From the NCBI GenBank assembly GCA_900551055.1, contig URUK01000009.1, positions 26,111 through 90,110 of the forward strand: 64,000 nt of DNA, written 5' to 3'. Of the stretch, positions 35,885 through 44,120 are shown one piece after another. The notes beneath the pieces were generated by a model. The model saw nothing but the letters and a program-made list of their open reading frames with translations, was not told where the DNA came from and did not search any database. This stretch comes from an uncultured Prevotella sp. GTDB taxonomy: Bacteria > Bacteroidota > Bacteroidia > Bacteroidales > Bacteroidaceae. Positions within the stretch are counted from its first letter, which is position 1; each line of letters opens with the position of its first letter. The position numbers and the translations under genes were made by a program.

Positions 35885-36010
35885 AAAAGGTCACCTTTCG
35901 CCTTGCAAAAGGCCGTCAATCGCACTCCAAAAGGCCACCTTTTACAAGCTAAAAGGCGGCCTTTTACAAAGCCGGATGTAAGTAACTGTATGCCAACGAG
36001 TTACATACAG
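35884..36010. repeat. Palindromic AAAGGC/GCCTTT array, family K, copy 6
   Basis: Four modules (aaaaggtcaccttt, caaaaggccgtc, aaaaggccacctttt, aaaaggcggcctttt), then a diverged tail containing gtaactgtatgccaacgagttac. Family B words follow at 36134-36195. Together with J and L these fill the gene-free 35640-36350 stretch. Confidence 0.85.
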
Positions 36011-36133
36011 TACTACAACCAAGTGAAAAACAATGCCCGGAAGGCGGCAACAGAACACACAAAATAAGCCAAAATATATCATGAATGCCCACAATCGCCC
36101 TACACTGTCAAGCATGCATATAAGACAACAAGG

Positions 36134-36195
36134 CATTTGTCTTTAAGTTCTTAGCGACCGCAGGGAGCGTTAACTTCTTTAACTCCTTTAACTAC
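36134..36195. repeat. Family B words (aacttctttaactcc), copy 3
   Basis: ttgtctttaagttcttagcgaccgcagg-type sequence followed by taacttctttaactcctttaac. Only one arm is present, so it is a half element. The phrase with cttagcga...gagcg recurs at 30640 and 51625. Confidence 0.55.
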
Positions 36196-36249
36196 CGATG
36201 AATGGAAGCCGTGCGGACATTCATAAAATGTATCATTCTGAAGCATTTT

Positions 36250-36282
36250 TTTGGATTTTTCCAACGTTTATTATTACTTTTG
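36250..36282 (+). promoter_or_regulatory. Promoter of nadB
   Basis: TTTG at 36250-36253 and TACTTTTG at 36275-36282, 21 bp apart, followed by C. The leader is about 60 nt. Confidence 0.75.
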
Positions 36283-36350
36283 CAGGCGGACAACCTTAAT
36301 CCGGCAGACTGCCGCCTGAAGGCTGCCTTACGGCATAAAGACCTAAAGAC

Positions 36351-37940
36351 ATGATTTACAAGTATGACTTTCTGATTATAGGCGGAGGCGTAGCCGGCAT
36401 GAGTTACGCCCTCAAGGTGGCCCGGGCTAACAAGGGCAGGATATGCATCATCTGCAAGACAACGCTTGACGAAGCCAACACAGCAAAGGCGCAGGGCGGT
36501 ATTGCGTCGGTTACCAACCTCGCGGTTGACAACTTCGACAAGCACATAGAGGACACGATGATTGCCGGCGACTACATAAGCGACCGCCGGGCGGTGGAAC
36601 AAGTGGTGCGCAACGCGCCCTCGCAGATACGCGAACTGGTGCAATGGGGCGTAAACTTCGACAAGAACGCTGACGGCAACTACGACCTGCACCGCGAAGG
36701 CGGGCACTCGGAGTTCCGCATACTGCACCATGCCGACGACACCGGAGCCGAGATACAGCGCGGCCTCATGGCAGCAGTGCGCAGCAATCCGGCCATAGAG
36801 ATAAAGGAAAACCACTTCGCCGTGGAAATCATTACGCAGCACCACTTGGGCATAGAGGTGACACGCCGCACGCCCGACATAGAGTGCTACGGCGCTTATG
36901 TGCTCAACCCCGACACGCAGAAGGTTGACACCTACCTGAGCAAAGTGACCCTGATGTGTACCGGCGGATGCGGAGCGGTGTACCAGAGCACCACCAACCC
37001 CATAATATCAACCGGCGACGGCGAGGCCATGGTGTACCGCGCCAAGGGCACGGTGAAGGACATGGAGTTCGTACAATTCCACCCAACGGCGCTCTACAAT
37101 CCGCAGGAAACCCACCCGGCCTACCTCATCACCGAGGCAATGCGCGGCTACGGCGGCATTCTCAGATTGCCTACGGGAGAGTCGTTCATGGAGAAATACG
37201 ACCCGCGCCTGTCACTCGCGCCGCGCGACATAGTAGCCCGCGCCATCGACAAGGAGATGAAGATACACGGCCTCGACCACGTTTGCCTCGACGTTACGCA
37301 CAAGGACGCGGAGGAAACCAAGCACCACTTCCCCAACATCTACCACAAGTGCCTCTCCATAGGCATCGACATCACAAAGGAATACATACCCGTGCGCCCG
37401 GCTGCACACTACATGTGCGGCGGCATAAAGGTCGACCTGAACGGCGAATCCAGCATACACCGCCTCTACGCCATCGGCGAATGCTCGTGCACGGGACTGC
37501 ACGGCGGCAACCGGTTGGCAAGCAACTCGCTCATAGAAGCCGTAGTCTACGCCGACGCGGCGGCACGCCACAGCCTCGCCAACGTTGACGGCTACGAGTT
37601 CAACGACCGCGTGCCGGAGTGGAACGACGAAGGGACTATGACCAACGAGGAGAAGGTTCTCATAACGCAAAGCGTCAAGGAGGTATGCCAGACGATGAGC
37701 AACTACGTGGGAATAGTGCGCAGCGACCTGCGCCTGAAGCGCGCCTGGGACCGCCTCGACCTGCTATACGAGGAGACCGAAGCCCTGTTCAAGCGCGTAA
37801 AGGCCAGCCGCGACATCTGCGAACTGCGCAACATGATTAACGTAGGCTACCTCATCACGCGGCAGGCCATAGAGCGCAAGGAGTGCCGCGGCCTGCATTA
37901 CACCATCGATTATCCGCTGCACGCATACGACAAACAGTGA
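36351..37940 (+). CDS. nadB: L-aspartate oxidase
   Basis: A 529-residue flavoprotein with the N-terminal FAD motif FLIIGGGVAGMSYALKVA, the block KAQGGIASV near residue 44, REGGHSEFRILHH near 118, and GGIKVDLNGESSIHRLYAIGECSCTGLHGGNRLASNSL near 360. It oxidises L-aspartate to iminoaspartate, the first step of NAD synthesis, using fumarate as acceptor in anaerobes. nadA and nadC are not adjacent. Confidence 0.95.
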   Translation: MIYKYDFLIIGGGVAGMSYALKVARANKGRICIICKTTLDEANTAKAQGGIASVTNLAVDNFDKHIEDTMIAGDYISDRRAVEQVVRNAPSQIRELVQWGVNFDKNADGNYDLHREGGHSEFRILHHADDTGAEIQRGLMAAVRSNPAIEIKENHFAVEIITQHHLGIEVTRRTPDIECYGAYVLNPDTQKVDTYLSKVTLMCTGGCGAVYQSTTNPIISTGDGEAMVYRAKGTVKDMEFVQFHPTALYNPQETHPAYLITEAMRGYGGILRLPTGESFMEKYDPRLSLAPRDIVARAIDKEMKIHGLDHVCLDVTHKDAEETKHHFPNIYHKCLSIGIDITKEYIPVRPAAHYMCGGIKVDLNGESSIHRLYAIGECSCTGLHGGNRLASNSLIEAVVYADAAARHSLANVDGYEFNDRVPEWNDEGTMTNEEKVLITQSVKEVCQTMSNYVGIVRSDLRLKRAWDRLDLLYEETEALFKRVKASRDICELRNMINVGYLITRQAIERKECRGLHYTIDYPLHAYDKQ

Positions 37941-38006
37941 TTTTAGTCCATAATTAAGTTAAACTTTGCAAAAGTCTTACGGCCTAACACGCTGAAACAC
38001 AGCATC

Positions 38007-38043
38007 AGTTACCCCGGCGTAACCTTGTTACACCGGGGTAACT
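38007..38043 (+). terminator. Hairpin after nadB
   Basis: agttaccccgg.gtaa pairs with ttac.ccggggtaact over a short loop, about 70 bp after the nadB stop. Only a weak T-rich tail follows, so it may be a stability or pausing hairpin rather than a strong terminator. Confidence 0.55.
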
Positions 38044-38068
38044 TCTTGTAAAACAAAGACTTATGTAT

Positions 38069-38076
38069 TATCTTTG
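38069..38076 (+). promoter_or_regulatory. -7 box of the cupin gene
   Basis: TATCTTTG followed by C, about 37 bp before the start codon. Confidence 0.68.
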
Positions 38077-38112
38077 CAAACGTAAAGACATTACTAACAA
38101 GGAGAAAACATT

Positions 38113-38583
38113 ATGGAAGACTTTAAGGTTTTAGGTGAAGGCACGAACTTCACAGCCATATCCACTGGCAAGTTTGACGATTTGAAGAACTATGTATTGC
38201 CGCTTGGCGAAGGCGTGTTCATCAACGGAAAGGTATTCACAGGCGAGGAGTTGAAAGCCACTGGCATGGAAATGTCGCTGCAGACTATGTGGCCCGGACA
38301 GGAAAGTCCTTTCCTGCACGCCCACAAAAAGCATGAAGAGCTGTACATGATAATCAAGGGCGAGGGCGAGTTCCGCGTCGATGACAAGGTGTTCCCGATA
38401 GCCGAAGGCAGCCTCGTACGCGTCGCTCCGGCAGGCAAACGCGCACTGCGCAACACCGGAAAGGAGCACATGGTGGTGATGTGCATACAGTACATGGCCG
38501 GCAGTTTCGGCGCTGACGACACCCCGGCAGGCGACGGCGTGCTACTCGATGAAGACGCTTTCCCCGACAGCCAGTCACGTTAA
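38113..38583 (+). CDS. Cupin-domain protein
   Basis: A 156-residue single-domain cupin. The metal-site motif H-x-H-x(4)-E appears as LHAHKKHEELYMIIKGEGEF near residue 74, and the second motif region is VRVAPAGKRALRNTGKEHMVVMCIQ. It could be an isomerase, a dioxygenase or a small-molecule sensor. Its neighbours give no pathway. An AAAGGC array follows the stop closely. Confidence 0.88.
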   Translation: MEDFKVLGEGTNFTAISTGKFDDLKNYVLPLGEGVFINGKVFTGEELKATGMEMSLQTMWPGQESPFLHAHKKHEELYMIIKGEGEFRVDDKVFPIAEGSLVRVAPAGKRALRNTGKEHMVVMCIQYMAGSFGADDTPAGDGVLLDEDAFPDSQSR

Positions 38584-38608
38584 GCGGTACGCACGGCAAA
38601 CAACAGTT

Positions 38609-38730
38609 TTGCAAAAGACGGCCTTTCGCATTGCAAAAGGCCGTCTTTTACCTTCCAAAAGGCCACCTTTTGCCAGTCAAAAGGTGGCCTTTTGCACGAC
38701 AGGATGCAAACCGTTGATTTTCAACGGGAC
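38609..38730. repeat. Palindromic AAAGGC/GCCTTT array, family K, copy 7
   Basis: Five clean modules with short spacers (caaaagacggccttt, caaaaggccgtctttt, aaaaggccacctttt, aaaaggtggcctttt) and the tail ccgttgattttcaacggga. One of the most regular copies. Confidence 0.92.
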
Positions 38731-38898
38731 AGCAACGCCCGTTCCACAGATACGGAACAGCCGGCCATGTCCGTACCAACGAAAAGCCAGCTTATGATTA
38801 TTTGCCGAACATGCACAAATCATTACACTTTAATCCACATTTGAAGCACATCGTGACAAAAGCCCGACGAAAAGCTTGGAACTTTCAGCTAAAATCCC

Positions 38899-38906
38899 TA
38901 TCTTTG
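38899..38906 (+). promoter_or_regulatory. -7 box of the outer-membrane protein gene
   Basis: TATCTTTG followed by C, with a TTG at 38876-38878 about 20 bp upstream. The leader is about 40 nt. Confidence 0.7.
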
Positions 38907-38950
38907 CCGATAGTTAAGTTTATTTATCTTTAACCAAAACTTGTATCATT

Positions 38951-39466
38951 ATGAAAAAGTTATTGATGGTAGCGCTCTTCGCAATAGTTGCGGTAGGCGC
39001 AAGTGCACAGAAGAACTGGACCGTATGGTGGGGTGGCAACGTTGCTGATGTCAGCATGGACGATCCCCTTAATCCGAAATCATCTTTTAAGGCTTTGAAC
39101 ATCGGCGTATCTTACACAGCTCCTATCGCCGACGCTTTTGATTGGTCTGCAGGTGTAGGCTATGTTACCAAAGGTTTCAAAGATTGGGATCCGGGTTTCA
39201 TACAGTTAGAAGGCAATGCTGCTTGGAACTTTGTAACCAGCGACGAGGCAAAGGTTGGTATCTTCACAGGTCCTTACTTGGGATTTGCTGTGTCAGATGA
39301 CGATGCAGACATGAATACCGTAGACTTTGGATGGCAAGGCGGTGTAGTAGGTTCTTGGAAGTTCCTCTCACTGAAACTTGGCTATGAGTACGGTTTCTGC
39401 AACATTGTAAAAGAAATAAACACTAAACCGGGCGAATTCTTCTTCCGCATCGGTTTCAGGTTCTAA
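38951..39466 (+). CDS. Outer-membrane beta-barrel protein
   Basis: A 171-residue protein with a signal peptide (MKKLLMVALFAIVAVGASAQ). Alternating hydrophobic/polar strands such as FDWSAGVGYVTKGF and FLSLKLGYEYGF lead to a C-terminal FFFRIGFRF, the usual terminal-phenylalanine barrel signature. The length fits an eight-stranded barrel of the PorT/OmpW-like type. Codon use is more AT-rich than that of its neighbours, common for highly expressed small porins. Function is unknown. Confidence 0.87.
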   Translation: MKKLLMVALFAIVAVGASAQKNWTVWWGGNVADVSMDDPLNPKSSFKALNIGVSYTAPIADAFDWSAGVGYVTKGFKDWDPGFIQLEGNAAWNFVTSDEAKVGIFTGPYLGFAVSDDDADMNTVDFGWQGGVVGSWKFLSLKLGYEYGFCNIVKEINTKPGEFFFRIGFRF

Positions 39467-39485
39467 CACCTTTGAAGGCAAAACA

Positions 39486-39520
39486 AAGCGTCACGGACAG
39501 TTGTCCGTGACGCTTTTTAT
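39486..39520. terminator. Terminator after the outer-membrane protein gene
   Basis: A perfect 15-bp inverted repeat aaagcgtcacggaca / tgtccgtgacgcttt followed by tttat. The A-run on the left also allows use by the convergent LytTR operon. Confidence 0.92.
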
Positions 39521-39542
39521 ATGCCATTACCTTCCATTCAGT

Positions 39543-40292
39543 TCATAACGAGCTGTAACGGCTGATGAGTTTGCGGCGGAAAAAGCGGCCTACCTTGACA
39601 TAGTCGATGTCCTCGAACGGAGGATAAAAGCGGCAGATGTTGTCACGCACCTCAAGCAGGTAATTGATGTTGACGATGAACTTCTGGCTCACCTGCACGA
39701 AGCTGTCGTCTATTCCCAGCAGGACGTCCTTGCTTACGCCGCGCTTCAGGCGCAGCGGACGGTCGCATCCGGCGGCCACTACTGTCCATACGCGAGCCTC
39801 GTGGTCGTAATGGAACACGCAGATGTCGCGTATCCTGACAAGCCGGAAGTCAACCGAATTGGTGTAAAACAGCAGCTTTCCGCCGTCTCGCTTTACCGAA
39901 CCGGCCTGCTGCGAGCGCACAGCGCCGTCCTGCCTGTCGGCAAAGAAGCGCGTCATGATAGTGTCAAGTTCGGCCTCGTCGACAGGTTTCAGCAGGAAGT
40001 CGAACGCCCTGTTGCGGAACGCCGGCAGCATATAGTCGCTGTAAGCGGTGTATATCACCACGTAACACCAGAAGTCAGCCTCCTCCTTCAGCCGTTCGAG
40101 AAACTGCAACCCGGTCATGTCGGGCAGCTCCATGTCAAGAAACAGCAGCTCCGGCTTGTACTTTATGACCTGCTCAATGCCGGCCTCGCCGCAGTCGGCA
40201 GTGGCAGCCAGCGTCACGTCCTCATACTTTCCGAGCTTCGCGGCCAGGTCGTCGATGGCCGCCCTCGTGTCGTCTACAATTATCGCGTTCAT
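39543..40292 (-). CDS. LytTR-family response regulator
   Basis: A 249-residue regulator with a receiver domain (phosphorylation site D53 in LLFLDMELPDMTG) and a C-terminal LytTR DNA-binding domain (about 150-245, containing FVQVSQKFIVNINYL). It is translated 6 bp after the kinase gene. It probably controls envelope or surface genes, as LytTR regulators often do; targets are not evident. Confidence 0.94.
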   Translation of the reverse strand: MNAIIVDDTRAAIDDLAAKLGKYEDVTLAATADCGEAGIEQVIKYKPELLFLDMELPDMTGLQFLERLKEEADFWCYVVIYTAYSDYMLPAFRNRAFDFLLKPVDEAELDTIMTRFFADRQDGAVRSQQAGSVKRDGGKLLFYTNSVDFRLVRIRDICVFHYDHEARVWTVVAAGCDRPLRLKRGVSKDVLLGIDDSFVQVSQKFIVNINYLLEVRDNICRFYPPFEDIDYVKVGRFFRRKLISRYSSL

Positions 40293-40298
40293 GCTTTT

Positions 40299-42341
40299 TC
40301 AGTTCGTTTCAATGCCTTTCAGCCCCGGAAGCCTCATTCCCCGGGGCATGGTAATGGACACTTCGCAGCCCTCTACACTGCCGTCGGCGGCACGCAAGTT
40401 CCTTATTTCAAGGCTTATCTTATTCTTGTTGTATCTGTTTATCAGGCCTATTGTGCTGCGGATTACCTTCAGTCCCGTGCCCGTAGACGACGGGTCGCCG
40501 CGCCGTATGTCAAATCCCGTGCCGTTGTCGGTCACCGTTATGCGGCATCCGGCCTCTTCTACGGCCACTGCCACACACAGCCGCTTGCGTCCCTCGCGGC
40601 GTTTCAGACCGTGCTTTATGGCGTTTTCAACAAGGATTTGTATGGACATTGACGGCACCATAACCTGTTCAAGCACGCCGTCTGCCGGCGCGCTTACGCT
40701 GAAGTCAAGCCCTCCGTCGACGCAGTTGCCCTCAACGCTGGCATAATACTGCACGAAGTCAAGCTCCTCTTTCAGCGAAACATAGTACCGTCCCGACATG
40801 TTCAGGTTGGCGCGGATAAGCCTTACGAGGCCCATCAGCTCGTCGGCGTCGCCCTTCCGCGCATTGGATATGCGGTTGTTGAGCACGTTGAAGATGAAAT
40901 GGGGCGATATTCTGGAGCGCACGTTGACAAGCCTCAGCTGCATAAGCTGCATGTGCATGGCAAGCCTCCGCTTCCTTGTGTAGGTAAATACGTAAAGAAG
41001 CAGCAGGGCGAGGGCCGCCGCAGTGAGCACGCCTATGTACAGGCCGAGGCGCGCCTCGTGGATGTCGGCGTCCTTGGCTTGCAGCTCCATCTGGTGATGC
41101 AGCGTGAGAGTGTCCTGCGCATAGCGCATCATTATTTCCGAGGCGCGCATGTTCGCTATGTTGTGTTTCAGCGAGTCATTGCGACGTATGCCACTGCGAA
41201 GGTTCTGGTACGCGGCCTTGTAGTCGCCGTTCCGCACGTAGTAATCGCGCAGGTAGCGGCTGCGTATGTTCACCATGTTGTAGTCTATCGTGGCCGTAGT
41301 GTCCTCGCTGTCGAGCAGCCGGCGCACGGCTGACATGTCGCCGGCCTTCAAGGCGATGCCCATCTGTATCGTGTGGCAGTAGTATATGGCCGTTGCGTCG
41401 CCCAACTTGGCGAAATAAGCGTATGCCTCGCCGACCAGCCGCCGCGCCTCGGCTGTCTGCCCAAGGTTCAGCTTCACGTCAGCCATGTTCACCTTGCACA
41501 GGTACATCTCGTAGCTTGACAGCATGCCGTTGCGCTCAAGCAGGCGGCGCATGCGTGTGAAGACGGCTTCCGCGCCGCGGTAGTCGCCCTTGTAATAGTA
41601 ATAATTGCCGTAATTGTTGAGGAAGTAAAGCTGCATGTTCAGGGGCAGCAGGTCTATCTTTTCGTCTGCCGTGCGGTAACACGAGCCGGCAAGGTCGAAG
41701 TCTCCGAGGTTCAAATATATTCTGCCGAGGCCCATGTAGAGGCTGGCGTAGTCTTTTTCAGGCAGCTTGAGCGAGTCGGCAAGGAACAGTGCGCGACGGT
41801 ACCACCATGCGGCGTGGGGCATGTCGTTGGCCGCCACGTAGGCGTCGCCCAAGTTGGCGCACACGTCGGGCAGGCGGTATTCGGCGTCGCTGCCGAAGAG
41901 CAGCGAGTAAGCCTTTGAGTATGCGGCCACCGCCTTGCCGGGTCTGAAGTGCAGCTTGTGGTAGTAACTGCCCTTGGCATTCAGCAGGAAGGCCTCCATG
42001 CCCTTTATCCTCGGCGTGCGCCCGCGGGCTGCAAGGAAGCTGCCTGTCTGCCGCCAGCGCAGCTCCACGGTGTCAGGAACGCCGCGCTGCACGCTGTACC
42101 GCATCAGGCGCAGATACCAGTCATAATAGTCAAGGCTGTCTTTCGCCCCGGCCATGCCGTCAAGTATGATGGAAAGCGAATGTGGAGAATTGACCGCTAC
42201 AGAATCGTCTACGGCGGCAAGCATGGCCGTAAGGCTGTCGGAACGCGCGTCGGCGTGTGTCTGCCTGCTGCCGCACGACATGGCTGCGGCACATGCCGCA
42301 GCGACAAACACGGACAAAACCAAACGCGAGAATGCCGTCAT
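40299..42341 (-). CDS. TPR-containing LytS-type sensor histidine kinase
   Basis: A 680-residue protein with a lipoprotein-like signal (AAAMSC), a periplasmic region of TPR-like helical repeats (about 120-400), and one membrane helix (432-453). The His_kinase domain has the phosphoacceptor H481 in RISPHFIFNVLNN, followed by a degenerate HATPase domain with VTDNGTGFD. This TPR-kinase layout is common in Bacteroidetes. If the cysteine is truly lipidated, the N-terminus would be anchored while the helix spans the membrane. It precedes its regulator by 6 bp. Confidence 0.93.
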   Translation of the reverse strand: MTAFSRLVLSVFVAAACAAAMSCGSRQTHADARSDSLTAMLAAVDDSVAVNSPHSLSIILDGMAGAKDSLDYYDWYLRLMRYSVQRGVPDTVELRWRQTGSFLAARGRTPRIKGMEAFLLNAKGSYYHKLHFRPGKAVAAYSKAYSLLFGSDAEYRLPDVCANLGDAYVAANDMPHAAWWYRRALFLADSLKLPEKDYASLYMGLGRIYLNLGDFDLAGSCYRTADEKIDLLPLNMQLYFLNNYGNYYYYKGDYRGAEAVFTRMRRLLERNGMLSSYEMYLCKVNMADVKLNLGQTAEARRLVGEAYAYFAKLGDATAIYYCHTIQMGIALKAGDMSAVRRLLDSEDTTATIDYNMVNIRSRYLRDYYVRNGDYKAAYQNLRSGIRRNDSLKHNIANMRASEIMMRYAQDTLTLHHQMELQAKDADIHEARLGLYIGVLTAAALALLLLYVFTYTRKRRLAMHMQLMQLRLVNVRSRISPHFIFNVLNNRISNARKGDADELMGLVRLIRANLNMSGRYYVSLKEELDFVQYYASVEGNCVDGGLDFSVSAPADGVLEQVMVPSMSIQILVENAIKHGLKRREGRKRLCVAVAVEEAGCRITVTDNGTGFDIRRGDPSSTGTGLKVIRSTIGLINRYNKNKISLEIRNLRAADGSVEGCEVSITMPRGMRLPGLKGIETN

Positions 42342-42450
42342 CGCAAAATCACCCTCCTCGAATTAATATTCATTTTCCATGCAATAGATATGGCGCAAGC
42401 GTACACAAAACATCATGAACCTCACCCGTCACGGCATGGCTTGCACCGTG

Positions 42451-42458
42451 CAAAGATA
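42451..42458 (-). promoter_or_regulatory. -7 box of the LytS/LytTR operon
   Basis: TATCTTTG on the minus strand followed by C, about 110 bp before the kinase start. Confidence 0.65.
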
Positions 42459-42572
42459 TGAAAAAATACTTAAAACGCGGCATTTGGCAGTAACCAAATC
42501 GGCCTTTCATCATAAAAATGAAACAAAACTGCAAACGAATGCAAAACAAACGGCACGAAGGCGCAATGTTTG

Positions 42573-42702
42573 GAATTAAGAATTAAGAGTTAAGAATTAA
42601 GAAAATATGATTTGTTGGATATTTATCAACTGCTTGAAAAGGCATATTTTCTTAATTCTTAACTCTTAATTCTTAATTCAAAAACTCTTAATTCTTAATT
42701 CA
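42573..42702. repeat. Perfect long inverted repeat, family A, copy 2
   Basis: Arms 42573-42609 and 42643-42679 are perfect 37-bp complements around a 33-nt loop. A partial third arm (aactcttaattcttaattc) is appended at 42684-42702, as if part of the element had been duplicated. It leads into a family K array. Confidence 0.96.
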
Positions 42703-42710
42703 AAACACGG

Positions 42711-42812
42711 CAAATTGCCTTCCAAAAGGCCACCTTTTACACGACAAAAGGCCGCCTTTTAGAAGCTAAAAGACGGCCTTTTGGAAACCCGTTGACAGTC
42801 AACGGGTTACAA
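42711..42812. repeat. Palindromic AAAGGC/GCCTTT array, family K, copy 8
   Basis: Modules caaaaggccacctttt, caaaaggccgcctttt and aaaagacggcctttt, then the clearest tail: cccgttgacagtcaacgggttaca, itself a perfect hairpin. It stops about 8 bp before the asd stop codon. With family A it fills most of 42459-42819. Confidence 0.92.
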
Positions 42813-42819
42813 ATGGGTT

Positions 42820-43830
42820 TTATTTCACGTTGCCGACCTTGACAAGATACTCGGCTATCTGCACCGCGTTGAGCGCCGCGCCCTTGCGTATCTGGTCACC
42901 GCTGAGCCAGAAGGTAAGTCCGTTCTCGTCGGCCAGGTCCTTGCGTATGCGGCCTACGAAGATGTCATCCTTGCCCGCCGTATCCAACGGCATAGGATAA
43001 ACGAGGTTCGATGGGTCGTCCTCAAGCGTCACGCCGGGCGCAGCCGCCAGGGCCTCGCGCGCCTCCTCCACACTTATCGGACGCTCGGTCTCAATCCAAA
43101 CCGACTCGGAATGCGCCCTGAGCGACGACACGCGGACACACATTGCCGAGCATTTCACGTCGCTGTGCATTATTTTGCGCGTCTCGTTAAACATCTTCAT
43201 CTCCTCCTTGGTATAGCCGTTGGGCTGGAAAACGTCGATTTGCGGAATGACGTTGTATGCCAGCTGGTGGGGGAACTTGCTGACCGTCACAGGCTCGCCG
43301 TTGACAAGCTGGCGGTACTGTTCCTGCAATTCGGCCATCGCCGCGGCTCCCGCGCCGCTCGCACTCTGGTAGCTTGCTATGTGTATGCGGCGTATGTGGC
43401 TGAGCCGTTCGAGCGGTTGCAGCACCACAACCATCATTATTGTGGTGCAGTTAGGATTGGCGATGATGCCGCGCGGACGGTTGAGGGCGTCCTCGGCGTT
43501 GCACTCGGGCACTACCAATGGCACGTCGTCATCCATGCGGAACGCGCTCGAATTGTCAATCATAACGGCCCCGTACTTCGTAATGTCAGCCGCATACTCC
43601 TTCGACGTGCCTGCCCCGGCAGAGGCGAAGGCGATGTCAATGTCCTTGAAATCGTCGTTGTGCTGGAGCAGCTTCACTTCATACTCCTTGCCCTTGAAAG
43701 TGTACTTGGTGCCGGCCGACCTCTGCGAACCGAACAGGACAAGGTTGTCAATGGGGAAATCTCTCTCGGCGAGCACTCTAAGGAACTCCTGCCCTACAGC
43801 TCCGCTCGCACCTACAATTGCTACGTTCAT
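42820..43830 (-). CDS. asd: Aspartate-semialdehyde dehydrogenase
   Basis: A 336-residue enzyme with the NADP motif [18 protein letters not shown], the catalytic cysteine in [11 protein letters not shown], the block [12 protein letters not shown] and [13 protein letters not shown]. It reduces aspartyl phosphate to the semialdehyde for lysine, threonine, methionine and diaminopimelate synthesis. The predicted leader of about 195 nt contains a large family B hairpin. Confidence 0.97.
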   Translation of the reverse strand: MNVAIVGASGAVGQEFLRVLAERDFPIDNLVLFGSQRSAGTKYTFKGKEYEVKLLQHNDDFKDIDIAFASAGAGTSKEYAADITKYGAVMIDNSSAFRMDDDVPLVVPECNAEDALNRPRGIIANPNCTTIMMVVVLQPLERLSHIRRIHIASYQSASGAGAAAMAELQEQYRQLVNGEPVTVSKFPHQLAYNVIPQIDVFQPNGYTKEEMKMFNETRKIMHSDVKCSAMCVRVSSLRAHSESVWIETERPISVEEAREALAAAPGVTLEDDPSNLVYPMPLDTAGKDDIFVGRIRKDLADENGLTFWLSGDQIRKGAALNAVQIAEYLVKVGNVK

Positions 43831-43855
43831 ATTATCCTTTCTCTTTTTTATATTC

Positions 43856-44013
43856 GGAAGTTAAAGAAGTTAATGGAGTTAAAGAAGTTAAAGACAAATG
43901 CCTCGCCTGCAAACAGACGCTTATTGTCGTCTGACATAACACGTATGCTTATATCAACAATGGTGAGACATTTGTCTTTAACTTCTTTAACTCCATTAAC
44001 TCCTTTAACTTCC
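43856..44013. repeat. Long inverted repeat, family B (gaagttaaag words), copy 4
   Basis: Arms of about 50 bp (43856-43906 and 43963-44013) match with very few differences (the first 45 bases differ at one) and enclose a loop of about 56 nt. Words are ggaagttaaag, gagttaatg and gacaaatg. It lies wholly inside the predicted asd leader, between divergent genes. Confidence 0.95.
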
Positions 44014-44032
44014 TGTGGTTCTTTTTCGTCTG

Positions 44033-44040
44033 CAAAAGTA
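44033..44040 (-). promoter_or_regulatory. -7 box of asd
   Basis: TACTTTTG on the minus strand followed by C, upstream of the family B hairpin. Confidence 0.6.
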
Positions 44041-44120
44041 CAACTTTTAAGCCGAACGTTATAAAATGATGATTTTTTTTTGCAATTTTGCACGTAAAAA
44101 CGCTGTTTACTATACACTTC

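Noticed and set aside
38609..38730. CRISPR-like array
   Set aside because: Modules are 14-16 bp palindromes with 4-8-bp spacers and variable centres; no 25-40-bp unique spacers and no cas genes.
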